Assembly: GCF_001189515.2 (NCBI RefSeq)
Contig: NZ_CP012069.2
Span: 2,356,001-2,420,000 of the forward strand
Origin: Olsenella sp. oral taxon 807
Lineage (GTDB): Bacteria; Actinomycetota; Coriobacteriia; Coriobacteriales; Atopobiaceae
Length of the DNA: 64,000 nt
Direction of reading: 5' to 3'
In this document: in pieces, positions 50,945 through 60,202 of the stretch
How positions within the stretch are numbered: position 1 is the stretch's first letter
Layout: every line of letters starts with the position of its first letter
Notes under the pieces: generated by a model
Databases searched by the model: none
What the model was told of the DNA's origin: nothing
The model's input: the letters and a program-made list of their open reading frames with translations, nothing else
Position numbers and translations under genes: made by a program

Positions 50945-51739
50945 CTAGATGCGTCGCAGGCCCTCCCAGACCCACATCGCGAGGGGGGCGGGGAGGAACT
51001 TGTCGGCGACGCGCATCACGCAGCCTGTGACGCAGCAGGTAGCAATGGGGTAGTTGAGCGAGTTCACGCGCCAGGACCAGCGCGCGACGCGCCTGGCCTC
51101 AAGCAGGGGAAAGAAGTGTCTGACCGTGGCGCCGTTGCTGGTGTCCTGGGCAACCTCGATGAACTCGGTTTTGATCCACAGAGGACAGACTGCCGTCACG
51201 CGTATGCCCCGACCACGAAGCTCAAAGCGCAGCGCTCGGGTGTAGCTTCGCACGAACGCCTTGGTCGCCGCATAGACGTTGAGGCCCGGAAGCGGCTGGA
51301 ACGAGGCGCTTGATGCTATCTGCATGAGACGCGCACCGCGCCGCATGTAGGGCAGGGCGAGCTGCGTCACGTCCACGAGCACACGACAGTTGAGGCCGAC
51401 CATCGCATCGACCTCCCGGCGCGTAACGTCGGCGTAGGTACCAAGCTTGCCGAGACCGGCAGCGTTGACGAGAAGGGCCACCTCAAGAGTATCGCCCGCT
51501 GACTTCGCCTGAGCCGCCGCATCCGCGAGCATGTCCCCAAGCTCGTCCATCGCACTCGGATCCAAAAGGTCGAGCACGACCTGCCGTACGGGTGTCCCAA
51601 GCTCGCAGGCAAGCGCCTTAAGGCGTACTACGCGACGGGCGATGGCCCAGATCTGGTCATATCCGCCCCGCGCGTCGGCGAGCCGCGCGTACTCGCGCCC
51701 CAGGCCGCTCGACGCCCCCGTTATGATCGCAACACGCAT
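50945..51739 (-). CDS. Short-chain dehydrogenase/reductase
   Basis: 264 aa, ATG behind GGGAGGTG. The classical SDR features are present: ITGASSGLGREYA cofactor-binding glycines, NAAGLG, the SSASFQPLPG serine strand and YAATKAF with catalytic Tyr and Lys. The C-terminus has a hydrophobic PLWIKTEF region. Substrate unknown. It precedes no obvious partner. Confidence 0.88.
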   Translation of the reverse strand: MRVAIITGASSGLGREYARLADARGGYDQIWAIARRVVRLKALACELGTPVRQVVLDLLDPSAMDELGDMLADAAAQAKSAGDTLEVALLVNAAGLGKLGTYADVTRREVDAMVGLNCRVLVDVTQLALPYMRRGARLMQIASSASFQPLPGLNVYAATKAFVRSYTRALRFELRGRGIRVTAVCPLWIKTEFIEVAQDTSNGATVRHFFPLLEARRVARWSWRVNSLNYPIATCCVTGCVMRVADKFLPAPLAMWVWEGLRRI

Positions 51740-51804
51740 GTCCGCACCTCCCTTGGCCCCACCGGCCCACCCTCACTTTGAGCGGCGCTCGCAGCTAGCT
51801 GCGC

Positions 51805-52470
51805 TCAGCAGGACCGCACGATCACATCGTAGCGAATGAGCTTGCCTCGAAGGGTATAGCTCGGCTTCCGCCCTGCGAGAAACGGACCCCTGAGAGGGCG
51901 CTTGATAACGGCCTTGCGCGGGCGCACGGACAGCGCCGCGTCGAGCAGGGCGGTCTCCTGTGCCGCAGGACCCTCGAGGCGCTGGAGGAGCTGGAGCTTC
52001 TTCTTGGCTGCGGCACTGCCGCGTTTGGCCGGAAACATCGGGTCCAGAAGGATGACATCGACAGGCCCCTTCAACTCCTGCAGGCCTGCAACGCCATCAC
52101 CGACCACCAGCCGCATGCGAGAGACGATCTCGGCAAGCTCTGGCTCGCGCGAGGCGCGCTCAAGCGCATCGGCAAGGAGCGCCGCGATCACCGAGTTGCG
52201 CTCGAAGAGCGTCACCTCAAAGCCTGCCGCTGCCAGAAGCAGCGAGTCCTCACCCAGGCCCGCCGTCGCGTCGGCTGCTCGCAGCCCCCTGTCGCAGCCT
52301 CTGATACGGGTCGCCCGCAGCAGAAGCTCTCGGCCTAGGCGCCTTGGCTCCAAGCGCGGCAGCAGGCGAGAGAAGTCAGCGCGCAGGCTCATGCCGCCTG
52401 CCGCAAGAATCAGTCCCTCCGGCTCGCGCCGAAGCTCCATGCCTGCGGGGAGGCTCTCGTTACCCGTCAA
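51805..52470 (-). CDS. rsmJ: 16S rRNA m2G1516 methyltransferase RsmJ-like
   Basis: 221 aa from a TTG at 52470 with GGAGGG upstream; ATG 52440 is the alternative. RAADATAGLGEDSLLLAAAGFEVTLFERN is motif I, and VILLDPMFPAKRGSAAAKKKLQLLQRL is the RsmJ/YhiQ catalytic loop. It methylates a guanine in 16S rRNA. The C-terminal basic end (KPSYTLRGKLIRYDVI) also fits the family. Confidence 0.85.
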   Translation of the reverse strand: MTGNESLPAGMELRREPEGLILAAGGMSLRADFSRLLPRLEPRRLGRELLLRATRIRGCDRGLRAADATAGLGEDSLLLAAAGFEVTLFERNSVIAALLADALERASREPELAEIVSRMRLVVGDGVAGLQELKGPVDVILLDPMFPAKRGSAAAKKKLQLLQRLEGPAAQETALLDAALSVRPRKAVIKRPLRGPFLAGRKPSYTLRGKLIRYDVIVRSC

Positions 52471-52669
52471 CTCGCCACCCTCCGCCCTGCCAGCTCACCA
52501 ACGGAACGACCGCGTCCCGTTCACATGGTAACCACGATCGAGCCACCTCTTGGGGCCATGTCGAGAAAACGTAGGCCAAGCGCCTCCTCGACTGCGCCCG
52601 GCCACGTGAGGTTGATCCATTTGAGCTGGGCGATACCTGTTGATGAGGGGTTCTAAGGCTACCTGGTCC

Positions 52670-53134
52670 CTATGCCGGCAGCCCCTCATAGAACCTCACA
52701 GCCCCATCGATCTCCTCCTGCGTGGGATTCTTCCTGTGGATGCCACCGATCAGCCTGAGCGGACCAAAGCTGTCGAACCCAAGGCACAGGTACTGCCCAA
52801 GCACCTTACAATGCCTCTGATCTGCGACGTTTTTGATTGAGTTGAAGTTGCTCTGCCTGCAGGCCCCGCACGTCGCAATGAAGAACACTGCCTTGCTTTC
52901 AGGCAGGCAGGCCTTCGCAAATTCGAGTAACTGCTTCGCGAACTTGCCGTAGTAGATCCCAGACGCGAGTCCAATGCGATCATATCCCGCAAGGTCGCTG
53001 CGCTGACCCTTCTTAACATCGATCAGCGTGACCTCATGCCGACTGGCTATCGCGTCAAGCAACTTCTTCGTATTCCCATGATGCAGCGAGCAGTAGCAGA
53101 TGGCTGTTCGCGTCTGGCCTGTCGTTTCCCTCAT
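52670..53134 (-). CDS. Flavodoxin-family protein
   Basis: 154 aa from ATG 53134. AICYCSLHHGNTKKLLDAIA carries the FMN-phosphate-binding loop, YDRIGLASGIYYGKF and VFFIATCGACRQSN follow the flavodoxin fold, and IGGIHRKNPTQEEID ends the protein. Cytoplasmic electron carrier; partner unknown, though a nitroreductase lies next upstream on the same strand. Confidence 0.85.
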   Translation of the reverse strand: MRETTGQTRTAICYCSLHHGNTKKLLDAIASRHEVTLIDVKKGQRSDLAGYDRIGLASGIYYGKFAKQLLEFAKACLPESKAVFFIATCGACRQSNFNSIKNVADQRHCKVLGQYLCLGFDSFGPLRLIGGIHRKNPTQEEIDGAVRFYEGLPA

Positions 53135-53381
53135 GTCATTGTGACCTTTCCCGAAGGGCCTCTCCCACTGGTCGCCACGCGAGACATCGAGCTCTCCTGG
53201 AATCCCACGTAAGAACTCTCCCACAGCGACAGGGCAGATGATCTCTTCTTCGGTTTATCATAAGTATGGAGACTCTGCTCAGGGCAAAGGGCAGGGGGCA
53301 CGGCCATAAGGCCCTATGCCCACGGGCACGCGCCGCGCAGGACATGCCTACCGCAGCACGGCCACGTGGGCTGTCCCAGGC

Positions 53382-53897
53382 TTAGAGGTAGCGCACCATC
53401 TCATCCAAGGGACGGGTCTCGCTGTGCATCCGCGCGGGGTGCGCGTCATCAGCCGCATAGCCCACACACATCAGGAGCACGCTGCTCTCGTTTACGGGAA
53501 TGTCAAAGGCCCTCTCGAACGCGACGGGGGCGTACCAATTGATCCACGTGGTGCCGAGGCCCAGCTCCTGCGCTCGCAGCATGATGTGCGTGGCAACGAT
53601 ACTCACGTCCTGCTCTCCAGAATGGAAGCCGCTCTCGATCGAGTTCTTCCAGTCCTCGTCCTTGTTGTAGGTAAACGCCAGCACGCATGGGGCGCCGTAG
53701 CGGCACTTGGTAAGCTCGTCGAGCTTGGCGAGGTTCTTCTCGCCCTCGATCACGTACACGCGCACCGGCTGGAGGTTCTTTGCCGTCGGTGCAATGAGCA
53801 GACACTCCAGCAACTTGTCGAGCTGCTCCTTCTCGAGTGGCTTGTCCGCGTACTTTCTGACCGTGTAGCGCTCCTTGGCGAGTTCCATGAAGCCCAT
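53382..53897 (-). CDS. Nitroreductase-family FMN oxidoreductase
   Basis: 171 aa. ERYTVRKYADKPLEKEQLDKLLECLLIAPTAKNLQPVRVYVI is the FMN-binding start and AQELGLGTTWINWYAP the conserved later segment. Small single-domain member. ATG 53897 follows GGAGGTT. Likely NAD(P)H-dependent reduction of nitro compounds or quinones; substrate not predictable. Confidence 0.88.
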   Translation of the reverse strand: MGFMELAKERYTVRKYADKPLEKEQLDKLLECLLIAPTAKNLQPVRVYVIEGEKNLAKLDELTKCRYGAPCVLAFTYNKDEDWKNSIESGFHSGEQDVSIVATHIMLRAQELGLGTTWINWYAPVAFERAFDIPVNESSVLLMCVGYAADDAHPARMHSETRPLDEMVRYL

Positions 53898-54169
53898 GGC
53901 AACCTCCTGTCAGTGAGTTCTCCTATACCTACGGTGGGATTATAGGAGTTCGGACGAGCGTGGTACGCAGGAAGATTGAGAGGGCTAAAGCCTGATATGG
54001 ACCTGCATAGAGCTGGACGAGCAGCCGCAGCCATCCCAAGGATCCAACCGCCAAGCTCGCGTACGCACACAGGACGACGCCTCGGCCACGAGCGGCACCG
54101 AGGCGTGGGTCACATCCACAACTCAAATAGTCTTGTCAAAAAGTACGGTACATCACGTTGCATTATGCC

Positions 54170-54206
54170 CGCCGTGCGGGCGAGCTGCTTTACCTGCCCG
54201 CACGGC
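54170..54206. terminator. GC-rich hairpin between nitroreductase and DUF3021 gene
   Basis: GCCGTGCGGGC (54171-54181) pairs with GCCCGCACGGC (54196-54206) around a 14-nt loop, downstream of the DUF3021 gene on the minus strand. No T-run follows. The rest of the 53.9-54.28 kb gap shows no gene. Confidence 0.6.
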
Positions 54207-54278
54207 GCACCCAGAGGCCCGACCACCCACCTGCCGATGATCGGGTGCAGGTATCGGGCCTACGCCAGCTCCTCATTG

Positions 54279-54776
54279 CTACTCGAGCCCGCGAGAACGC
54301 CGGTAGTCATCGAGCTTAGCCTTGTACTCGATGCCACGCTTCTTGAGCGCATGCCCAAAGGCTGCCGTAAGCACGCCAAAGATCCCAAGGTAGATGATCG
54401 CAAAGCTCGCCCAAGCGTAGGGGTTCTCCCGAGGAAGCCAGCTGCCAAGGTACGCGCAGGCAACCAGCACCACAAAGTACGTGACCCCAAAGAGGAAGAG
54501 GCGCGTACTGTAGGCGAAACGCCGTGCTGGCAGGTAATTGAACCACAGCTGCTGAAAGATACCCCCTGCGATGCCTGCCCCGATACAGGACAGGCACCCG
54601 ACCATCCATGCGGTCATGCCACTGAGCAAGGCGCTCGCGACGATCATACACAGGAGCACGATCGTCGCCACCAGGCAGCCCGAGACCACCCCCATCTTGC
54701 ATGCACCCACAAACGTTCGCCTATCACCACCCGAGAACACGGAGCTGTCCAGAATTCCGTCATCCGTCTTTGTCAT
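54279..54776 (-). CDS. DUF3021-type four-helix membrane protein
   Basis: 165 aa with four hydrophobic segments (around residues 30-52, 58-78, 92-112 and 122-142) and basic ends (ALKKRGIEYKAKLDDYRR). Directly downstream of a LytTR regulator, the usual position of DUF3021 proteins, which hold the regulator in check at the membrane. Family assigned from topology and neighbour more than from motif. Confidence 0.7.
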   Translation of the reverse strand: MTKTDDGILDSSVFSGGDRRTFVGACKMGVVSGCLVATIVLLCMIVASALLSGMTAWMVGCLSCIGAGIAGGIFQQLWFNYLPARRFAYSTRLFLFGVTYFVVLVACAYLGSWLPRENPYAWASFAIIYLGIFGVLTAAFGHALKKRGIEYKAKLDDYRRSRGLE

Positions 54777-54830
54777 CTCAATCGCCTCTCTTTCACGATC
54801 CCTGACCCTTAGCCCACACGATCAGGCTGA

Positions 54831-55289
54831 TCAGTTGTCAGGAGTCACACCTATCTTCTTCTTGATGCCTGTCGCATAGCCGCGCGAGACGGGCACGTGT
54901 CGGCCACCCACCTCAAGGTCGAGCTTGCCGTTGGGCTCGGGACGTATGCCCCTCACGTGATCGAAGTTCACGAGCGCCTGGCGCGACGCGCGAACGAACT
55001 CGGTGCCCTCGAGGGCAGCCTCCAGCTCGAAGAGCCTCATCGGGCTCTCGAGCCGCTCGCCGGACACCAGGATGATCCACGCCTTGCGCTCGCTCGTCTC
55101 GATGAGGAGCACCTCGTCGAGGGGAACCACGCGGCGCGTGATCGACCCGTCTTCGGGATAGCCCACGAGGCGGCCCCTCAGCGCCCTCAGGCGCTCGACG
55201 AGCCTGCGCGCGCCCTCGTCTGCCGGCGCGCTGCGGATTGTAACCTCTATACCGCAGCGGCCTTCCTCCTCTATCAGCCTCACCTCCAC
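54831..55289 (-). CDS. LytTR-family transcriptional regulator
   Basis: 152 aa taking GTG 55289 as start; an upstream frame exists but does not look coding. The C-terminal ~100 residues are a LytTR DNA-binding domain (VPLDEVLLIETSERKAWIIL, FELEAALEGTEFVRASRQALVNFDHV, VPVSRGYATGIKKKIG). No receiver domain, as in LytTR-DUF3021 pairs. An inverted repeat lies upstream and may be its own site. Confidence 0.85.
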   Translation of the reverse strand: MEVRLIEEEGRCGIEVTIRSAPADEGARRLVERLRALRGRLVGYPEDGSITRRVVPLDEVLLIETSERKAWIILVSGERLESPMRLFELEAALEGTEFVRASRQALVNFDHVRGIRPEPNGKLDLEVGGRHVPVSRGYATGIKKKIGVTPDN

Positions 55290-55325
55290 GGACCACACCC
55301 TTCTCTCTCCGTCGCCTAGTCGTCC

Positions 55326-55341
55326 TGTCAAGACCTTGACA
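55326..55341. promoter_or_regulatory. Inverted repeat before the LytTR gene
   Basis: TGTCAAGACCTTGACA: 7-bp arms with a 2-nt centre. On the minus strand it also offers a TTGACA -35 hexamer 37 bp before the GTG start. Confidence 0.5.
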
Positions 55342-55521
55342 ATGTCACTGTATCCAAAGGAGGTGGCCCAAGGGCGAACGTGCAACCCAGTCGCATGTTT
55401 TGGCGACCGAATTGCACCGGCGCTGGAGGTTTCGGCAGGCACCCACAGGCGCCCGCCTTCAGCATGCGGGGGGGGTATGTCCACCTGCCTGTCAAGTCAG
55501 TCTTGGCAGGGGCGCCCATCT

Positions 55522-56652
55522 TCAGTGTGCGTGGGGTACCGGGAGCGCCCTGCGAACGTGCCTGACGGTCTCCGCGCCGACGAGGGACGCGATGTCACGC
55601 AGCGTGCCAAAGACCACGTCCCGCATGTCGGATGGAAGCTGCCTCAGTGCCGAGACGATGGCCCCAACGCTTGCCGGACAGTTTCTCCCAAGCTCATTCC
55701 ACGTCTCGGCACCAGCGGCGCCAAGCACGTCGAATAACGTGTTCACGAACAGCCTGCGCCTGTCCACCCCAGAGGACGCCGCCCAGCCGTTCAGCGTGGC
55801 GACGACGACGGATGCCTCGGGGCTGATGGCGTCGAGCTCGACGAAGCTCCCGTCCTTGACCACCCAGTGCATGGGTGCATGCTGGTCGAAGAGGAAGCCC
55901 GACGAGCGCACCACGCGAACGAGGCTGCGGTCCTCCATCAGCATGCCGACGACGCTACTCCCCGGAACCGTCTTGCTCAACTTTGTCGCATACTCGTCCG
56001 ACTCGATGCGGGCACTCGGGGCGAACGCGAAGCCGGGGCCGTCGTGGTTGAAGACGCGCCCTATCCTGCCGTAGGTCTGGTCGTCGCAGGTAAGCGCCGC
56101 GTACTCAGCAAGGTGGCCTCCTTTGCTGTGGCCGCCCACATAGAGGCGCGAGTCGCCCTTTCGCGCGACGTCCTCCAGGTACGCCCGCGCGCGTACCTGG
56201 CTGGGGACTCCCTCCTCGAACATGAGGTTGAGATCCTCCTTACCGCCTGCGAGCGAGTTGTCGGTGCCTCGATAGGCGACGTAGGCCGACCCCTCGGGCA
56301 GGAAGAACGTAATGGCAGAGAACTGCTTCGCAGGACGGCTGGACAGCTCGCTGACGTAGCCGCCCACCTCCAATTCCATGAAGCGCGGAGACTCGAGCAG
56401 GGCCGTAAGAAGGGTGTCGGCGCCCATGAGTGAGTAGAGGGGCCAGTTCGCGCCAAACAGCTCCCTGCGCCGCACCCCGCGCAGCGTAGCGGGCAGCGGC
56501 ACGCGCTGCGCGGGGTCGGTGTGCCCGAGCACGCCGCTCTCGAAGTACAGGTACGCAAGTGTCGAGAGGACCAGGCTGTCCACCTCGGTCAGCTGTGCAT
56601 CCGAGAACGACTCACGTCGCTCTGCGAAGTACTTGACGAGCACATGCGCCAT
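55522..56652 (-). CDS. DUF2974 (Mbeg1-like) alpha/beta hydrolase
   Basis: 376 aa from ATG 56652 behind GGGAGGG. SAITFFLPEGSAYVAYRGTDNSLAGGKEDLNL is the conserved start of the fold and YVGGHSKGGHLAEYAA is the nucleophile elbow with Ser in GHSKGG. HDGPGF follows. The family is lipase-like and common in gut Firmicutes and Coriobacteriia. Cytoplasmic, no signal peptide. Confidence 0.88.
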   Translation of the reverse strand: MAHVLVKYFAERRESFSDAQLTEVDSLVLSTLAYLYFESGVLGHTDPAQRVPLPATLRGVRRRELFGANWPLYSLMGADTLLTALLESPRFMELEVGGYVSELSSRPAKQFSAITFFLPEGSAYVAYRGTDNSLAGGKEDLNLMFEEGVPSQVRARAYLEDVARKGDSRLYVGGHSKGGHLAEYAALTCDDQTYGRIGRVFNHDGPGFAFAPSARIESDEYATKLSKTVPGSSVVGMLMEDRSLVRVVRSSGFLFDQHAPMHWVVKDGSFVELDAISPEASVVVATLNGWAASSGVDRRRLFVNTLFDVLGAAGAETWNELGRNCPASVGAIVSALRQLPSDMRDVVFGTLRDIASLVGAETVRHVRRALPVPHAH

Positions 56653-57197
56653 GTGACCCTCCCTTGCCGTGATCCCCCGCCTACAAAATAGTTCTGGATA
56701 AGAGAAGCATAGAGCAAACTGGACCCTAACACCCACCTGAACCGAGACCTCAGGAGTGGAGATCGATCCATCCAGGCCGCGCCTCTATGTGAGTCATCGA
56801 GGCAGGGATGGAGGAGAAACTTTGTGCCACCACATTCATTACACAGACAGTATTCTCGCCATACTGCCACGTGGCGAGCCCCCCGCACCCACAGCTCTCA
56901 TAAAAGGAGTCATGATGATTATAGAGGTCATAAGGGAAGAGCAAAGGAAGTATAACACCTCCTTTAAAAACTGGCCAATGATCCCAAGACGAGACCAGAT
57001 GCAGTGAAAGTAGCTCAGAGCCGTCTTCGCTCCGCAGGAATCTTGGACAAGGACGGAAAGCTCTCAAGTCCATATCGCTAGCATGGACATGTACTCAAGG
57101 CTCCCAAACCTTGTCATCGGCTTTCATGGATGCAACGAAGAGGCTTTAATGTCGTAGTGCGTCAAATGCTGTGGCACGTCGAGGTGAGGCAAGAGCC
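56653..57197. other. Non-coding upstream of DUF2974 gene
   Basis: AT-richer than the surrounding genes, with no ORF carrying a start signal and family resemblance. It probably contains the promoter of the DUF2974 gene at its left end. Confidence 0.45.
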
Positions 57198-57796
57198 AGA
57201 CTGAGCCTTTTCGTGAGGTGATGGGTACAGAATGCGCTTTTTGGTGACATCGTGGTTGCAGAGTGCGCTTTTCCGTAAGCGACTTCGACGTTTGCCCAGA
57301 TAAGGAAAAGCGCATTTTACGAAAAAGCGCATTCTGCGCCGGCACCCTCACGGAAAGGCGCATTCTGCGGTCGCGTCGTGACGGAAAAGCGCATTCTGAA
57401 GCCCACCGGTTGGACAGAGTGCGCCTTTCCGTGAGGCCAAGCTCCGAACCGAGATTTGCGGACCCTGGCGCAACCCGCCCCGCAGGCTGGCGGGTGGTTG
57501 CTCGAGCGCATTTGCCCAGTTGAGGCATTCTCCATAGTGCCCCGCAGCCTAGCGGGGGGTTGCCCCACACTTCCCGGGCGCCGCAACGTAACGGAAAGGC
57601 GCAGTTTGCGCGACCTGGGAATCGCAGAGTGCGCTTTTCCGTGAGTCGATCAGGCCAGAATGCGCTTTTCCGTGAGACGCAGGTAACAGAATGTGCTTTT
57701 CCGTGAGACGGCGCCACGTTTGCCCAGGTAAGGAAAAGCGCATTTTACGGAAAAGCGCATTCTGGTGTGTGTGCCTCACCAAAAAGCGCAGTCTGC
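57198..57796. repeat. Array of ~15 short repeats in both orientations
   Basis: Unit consensus CAGAATGCGCTTTTCCGTGAG (about 20-21 bp). Forward copies start near 57198, 57228, 57260, 57415, 57625, 57656 and 57687. Inverted copies lie near 57299, 57319, 57348, 57379, 57589, 57728, 57747 and 57777. A 46-bp module with two inverted copies (TTTGCCCA...GCGCATTCTG) occurs twice, at about 57291-57336 and 57720-57765. Spacing is irregular (about 20-36 bp, with a ~150-bp interruption). Confidence 0.88.
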
Positions 57797-57859
57797 ATGC
57801 GCTGCGTGCGGGTCCCGGTACGCTTCGCGCAACCGTCACAGAAGACCCGAACGATCCCC

Positions 57860-58543
57860 CTACATTACCCCTCCAGCGGGCGCTGGTACGGGCGAGAGGT
57901 TCGCCATTGACCCCATCGCCTCATCGGCAACCGCAGACAGCGATGCCGCGTCCACCTCGGTTCCCCCACGGCGGGACCACTCCTGCATGACCTCAAGCCA
58001 GTACAGCACGATCGTAGCTGCCGTCAGCCGCGTCGAGAAGCCATCTGCACCACGTAGCGAGTCGGGAAGCAGCAGGCCCACCATCTGGACCCAGCGGGGG
58101 ACACGCGCGTACAGGGCCCTCAGAAGCGGTGGGTTCTCGCGCACGATAACAAGCCTCAGGGCAACGTCCGAGAGGCCCTCTTGTCCAAGCGCCTTCGCAG
58201 CGGCCCTCAACACAGCGCGCGCGGCTTCAAGCGGGGACGTACCTGCGGCTATCGCGCCGAGCGCCTGCTCGGCGGCCGCGACGCCATCGCTGTCGGGCGG
58301 CATGCCCAGGACGACGTCCTCCTTGGACGGGAAGTGGCGAAAGAACGTCATGGTGGAAACCCCGGCGGCCGCCGCGATGTCCTGCGCCGTCGTCTTCTCG
58401 TAGCCGTGCGTGGCGATGAGCCGTATGCCGCAGGCGCGCAGCCGGGTGCGCGTCGAACGAAGCCGCTTGCCCTGCCAGGCCTCCCTGGCCCGCACTGCCC
58501 TCTTCGAGACACCGCGCCTGTCGTCCCGCTCATCCTCCCGCAT
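57860..58543 (-). CDS. TetR-family repressor
   Basis: 227 aa. The N-terminal HTH (RLIATHGYEKTTAQDIAAAAGVSTMTFFRHFPSKEDVV) is canonical TetR, followed by a helical ligand-binding domain. The start overlaps the end of the MFS transporter gene by 14 nt, so both are one operon. It probably controls the transporter by binding an upstream repeat. Confidence 0.9.
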   Translation of the reverse strand: MREDERDDRRGVSKRAVRAREAWQGKRLRSTRTRLRACGIRLIATHGYEKTTAQDIAAAAGVSTMTFFRHFPSKEDVVLGMPPDSDGVAAAEQALGAIAAGTSPLEAARAVLRAAAKALGQEGLSDVALRLVIVRENPPLLRALYARVPRWVQMVGLLLPDSLRGADGFSTRLTAATIVLYWLEVMQEWSRRGGTEVDAASLSAVADEAMGSMANLSPVPAPAGGVM

Positions 58544-60074
58544 GATCCTCCTGTCCCAGCCGTCTCGAACCTGACCACCACGCGATCACAACCGCCATGA
58601 GGATGATCACGACGGCCGTCACGCCAAACGTCACTAGGATAGCATGGGCATACGCCTCACCCGCCGCGACGCGCATCGCCTGCCCCTGAGCTACGTCCCG
58701 CGTAGACGCCAGCTCGAAGGCCATGGAGATGGTCGCAGGCCCCTCAGCGGCGCTCCCCGCACATGCCGACGCATAGGCCGTGCCCACGAGTGATCCAAGG
58801 CAGCCGATCCCCAGAAGGCAGCCAGTCTGCTGAAAGGTCGAGATGAGCGCGGAGCCGCCCCCACTACGCTCACTCGGCACCTGCTCCATGCCCCAGCCCT
58901 GCATCGTGGAAAATCCCACCCCCATACCGATACCGCAGACGCACTGTCCCACCGCCATGAGGGGATACCCCACGGCAAGCGTCGAGACGCCCATGATGGT
59001 AAGGCCGCAGGCGATGATGGCGAGGCTCCCTATGCAGGCACCCCGCTTGCCCAACCTACGCGCCGCAGGTTGCACGAGCGCGGCGCCAGCCATGGCGGCG
59101 GCGACCATGGGCATGAGCATGAGCGCTCCTGTCAGCGCGTCGTTTCCAAGCGCCGTCTCGACATAGGGCGGCAGCACGAACATGATGCCCGATACCGCAA
59201 GGTTGAGTGCGAGCAAAGACAGCGAAGCGGACGCGAACGAGGGAATGCGCAAGAGCGCAAGCTCGGCAAGATGATTTGTCGAGCGCAGGTCATGATGGGC
59301 AAAGAGTGCCAAGGCCGCCATGCCGGCCAGAGCCAGGCCCCAGGAGTCTGGAGCCGCCAGGGAAGCCTGGGCGTTGATCAGGCCCGCCGAGAGGAGGGAG
59401 AGGCCAAAGAGCGCAAGCAGCGCCGAGAGCAAAGGCAGGCGCCCTGTGTCGGGTGCCTCGCAAGGCGAACTCTCATCCCGAGGAATGAGGAGGGCACTGA
59501 GCAGCGTGACGACGGCAAAGGCGGCGATATCGAACGCAAAGATGGAGCGCCAGTCAGCAAGGTGGACGAGCAAGCCACCAAGAACCAGGCCAAACGGCAC
59601 GCCAAGCGTTATGGCGATGGAGCGCATCGTCAAGGCACGCAACTGGGCGTCGGCGTCGAACATGCGCCTGATGAGGGCAAGCGCCATGGGGACGTACAGG
59701 CCGGCACCGAGCCCCATGAGCCCACGCACGGCGATAGTAACCTCGCAGTTAGGGGCGAGGCTACCTACGGCCGAGGCGAGGGTAAAGATGCCAGTTCCCA
59801 AGATGAGCGTCCGCTTGACCCCCCACCTGTCACCCAGCGTTCCCGAGAGCAGCATCGACGCCGCAAAGACCAGGTTGTACGCCGACACCATCCACTGCTG
59901 CGCCATCTCGTTGGCCCCAAGCGAGATCGAGATAGCCGGAAGCGCAACGTTGAAGGCCGTCGTGTTGGCAAAGCACACGAGCGTCCCAAGACACAGGCCC
60001 CCCAAGGCCCTCCAGACCTGCCTCTGCCCCACTGCGGTGGGCGCAAGATGACTGTTTTCATGGCTGACGGACAT
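58530..60074 (-). CDS. MFS drug-efflux transporter (DHA2/EmrB type)
   Basis: 514 aa from ATG 60074 (AAAGGGG, 9 nt); ATG 60083 is the alternative. About 14 membrane segments. Motif A LSGTLGDRWGVKRTLILG and motif C-like LVLGGLLVHLADWRSIFAFDI place it in the 14-helix DHA2 group that expels drugs by proton antiport. The partner TetR is encoded downstream. Confidence 0.9.
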   Translation of the reverse strand: MSVSHENSHLAPTAVGQRQVWRALGGLCLGTLVCFANTTAFNVALPAISISLGANEMAQQWMVSAYNLVFAASMLLSGTLGDRWGVKRTLILGTGIFTLASAVGSLAPNCEVTIAVRGLMGLGAGLYVPMALALIRRMFDADAQLRALTMRSIAITLGVPFGLVLGGLLVHLADWRSIFAFDIAAFAVVTLLSALLIPRDESSPCEAPDTGRLPLLSALLALFGLSLLSAGLINAQASLAAPDSWGLALAGMAALALFAHHDLRSTNHLAELALLRIPSFASASLSLLALNLAVSGIMFVLPPYVETALGNDALTGALMLMPMVAAAMAGAALVQPAARRLGKRGACIGSLAIIACGLTIMGVSTLAVGYPLMAVGQCVCGIGMGVGFSTMQGWGMEQVPSERSGGGSALISTFQQTGCLLGIGCLGSLVGTAYASACAGSAAEGPATISMAFELASTRDVAQGQAMRVAAGEAYAHAILVTFGVTAVVIILMAVVIAWWSGSRRLGQEDHAGG

Positions 60075-60101
60075 GGGCGACATCCCCTTTGCGACTTCAT
60101 G

Positions 60102-60138
60102 TGATATCGAGTACCTATGAATAGGTTACTAAGTATCA
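60102..60138. promoter_or_regulatory. Operator candidate for the TetR-MFS operon
   Basis: AGTACCTA (60110-60117) and TAGGTTACT (60122-60130) form an imperfect dyad, nested in outer TGATA (60102-60106) and TATCA (60134-60138). Lies 28-64 bp before the transporter start. Confidence 0.6.
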
Positions 60139-60202
60139 TATGAATGTCAAGGGATGCCCTCTGGTCATGCGACACGCAGAAGCGACGTGCAGAGCGGCCC
60201 GC

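Noticed and set aside
57198-57796. CRISPR array
   Set aside because: Repeats occur in both orientations, at irregular spacing, with no unique fixed-length spacers and no cas genes nearby.
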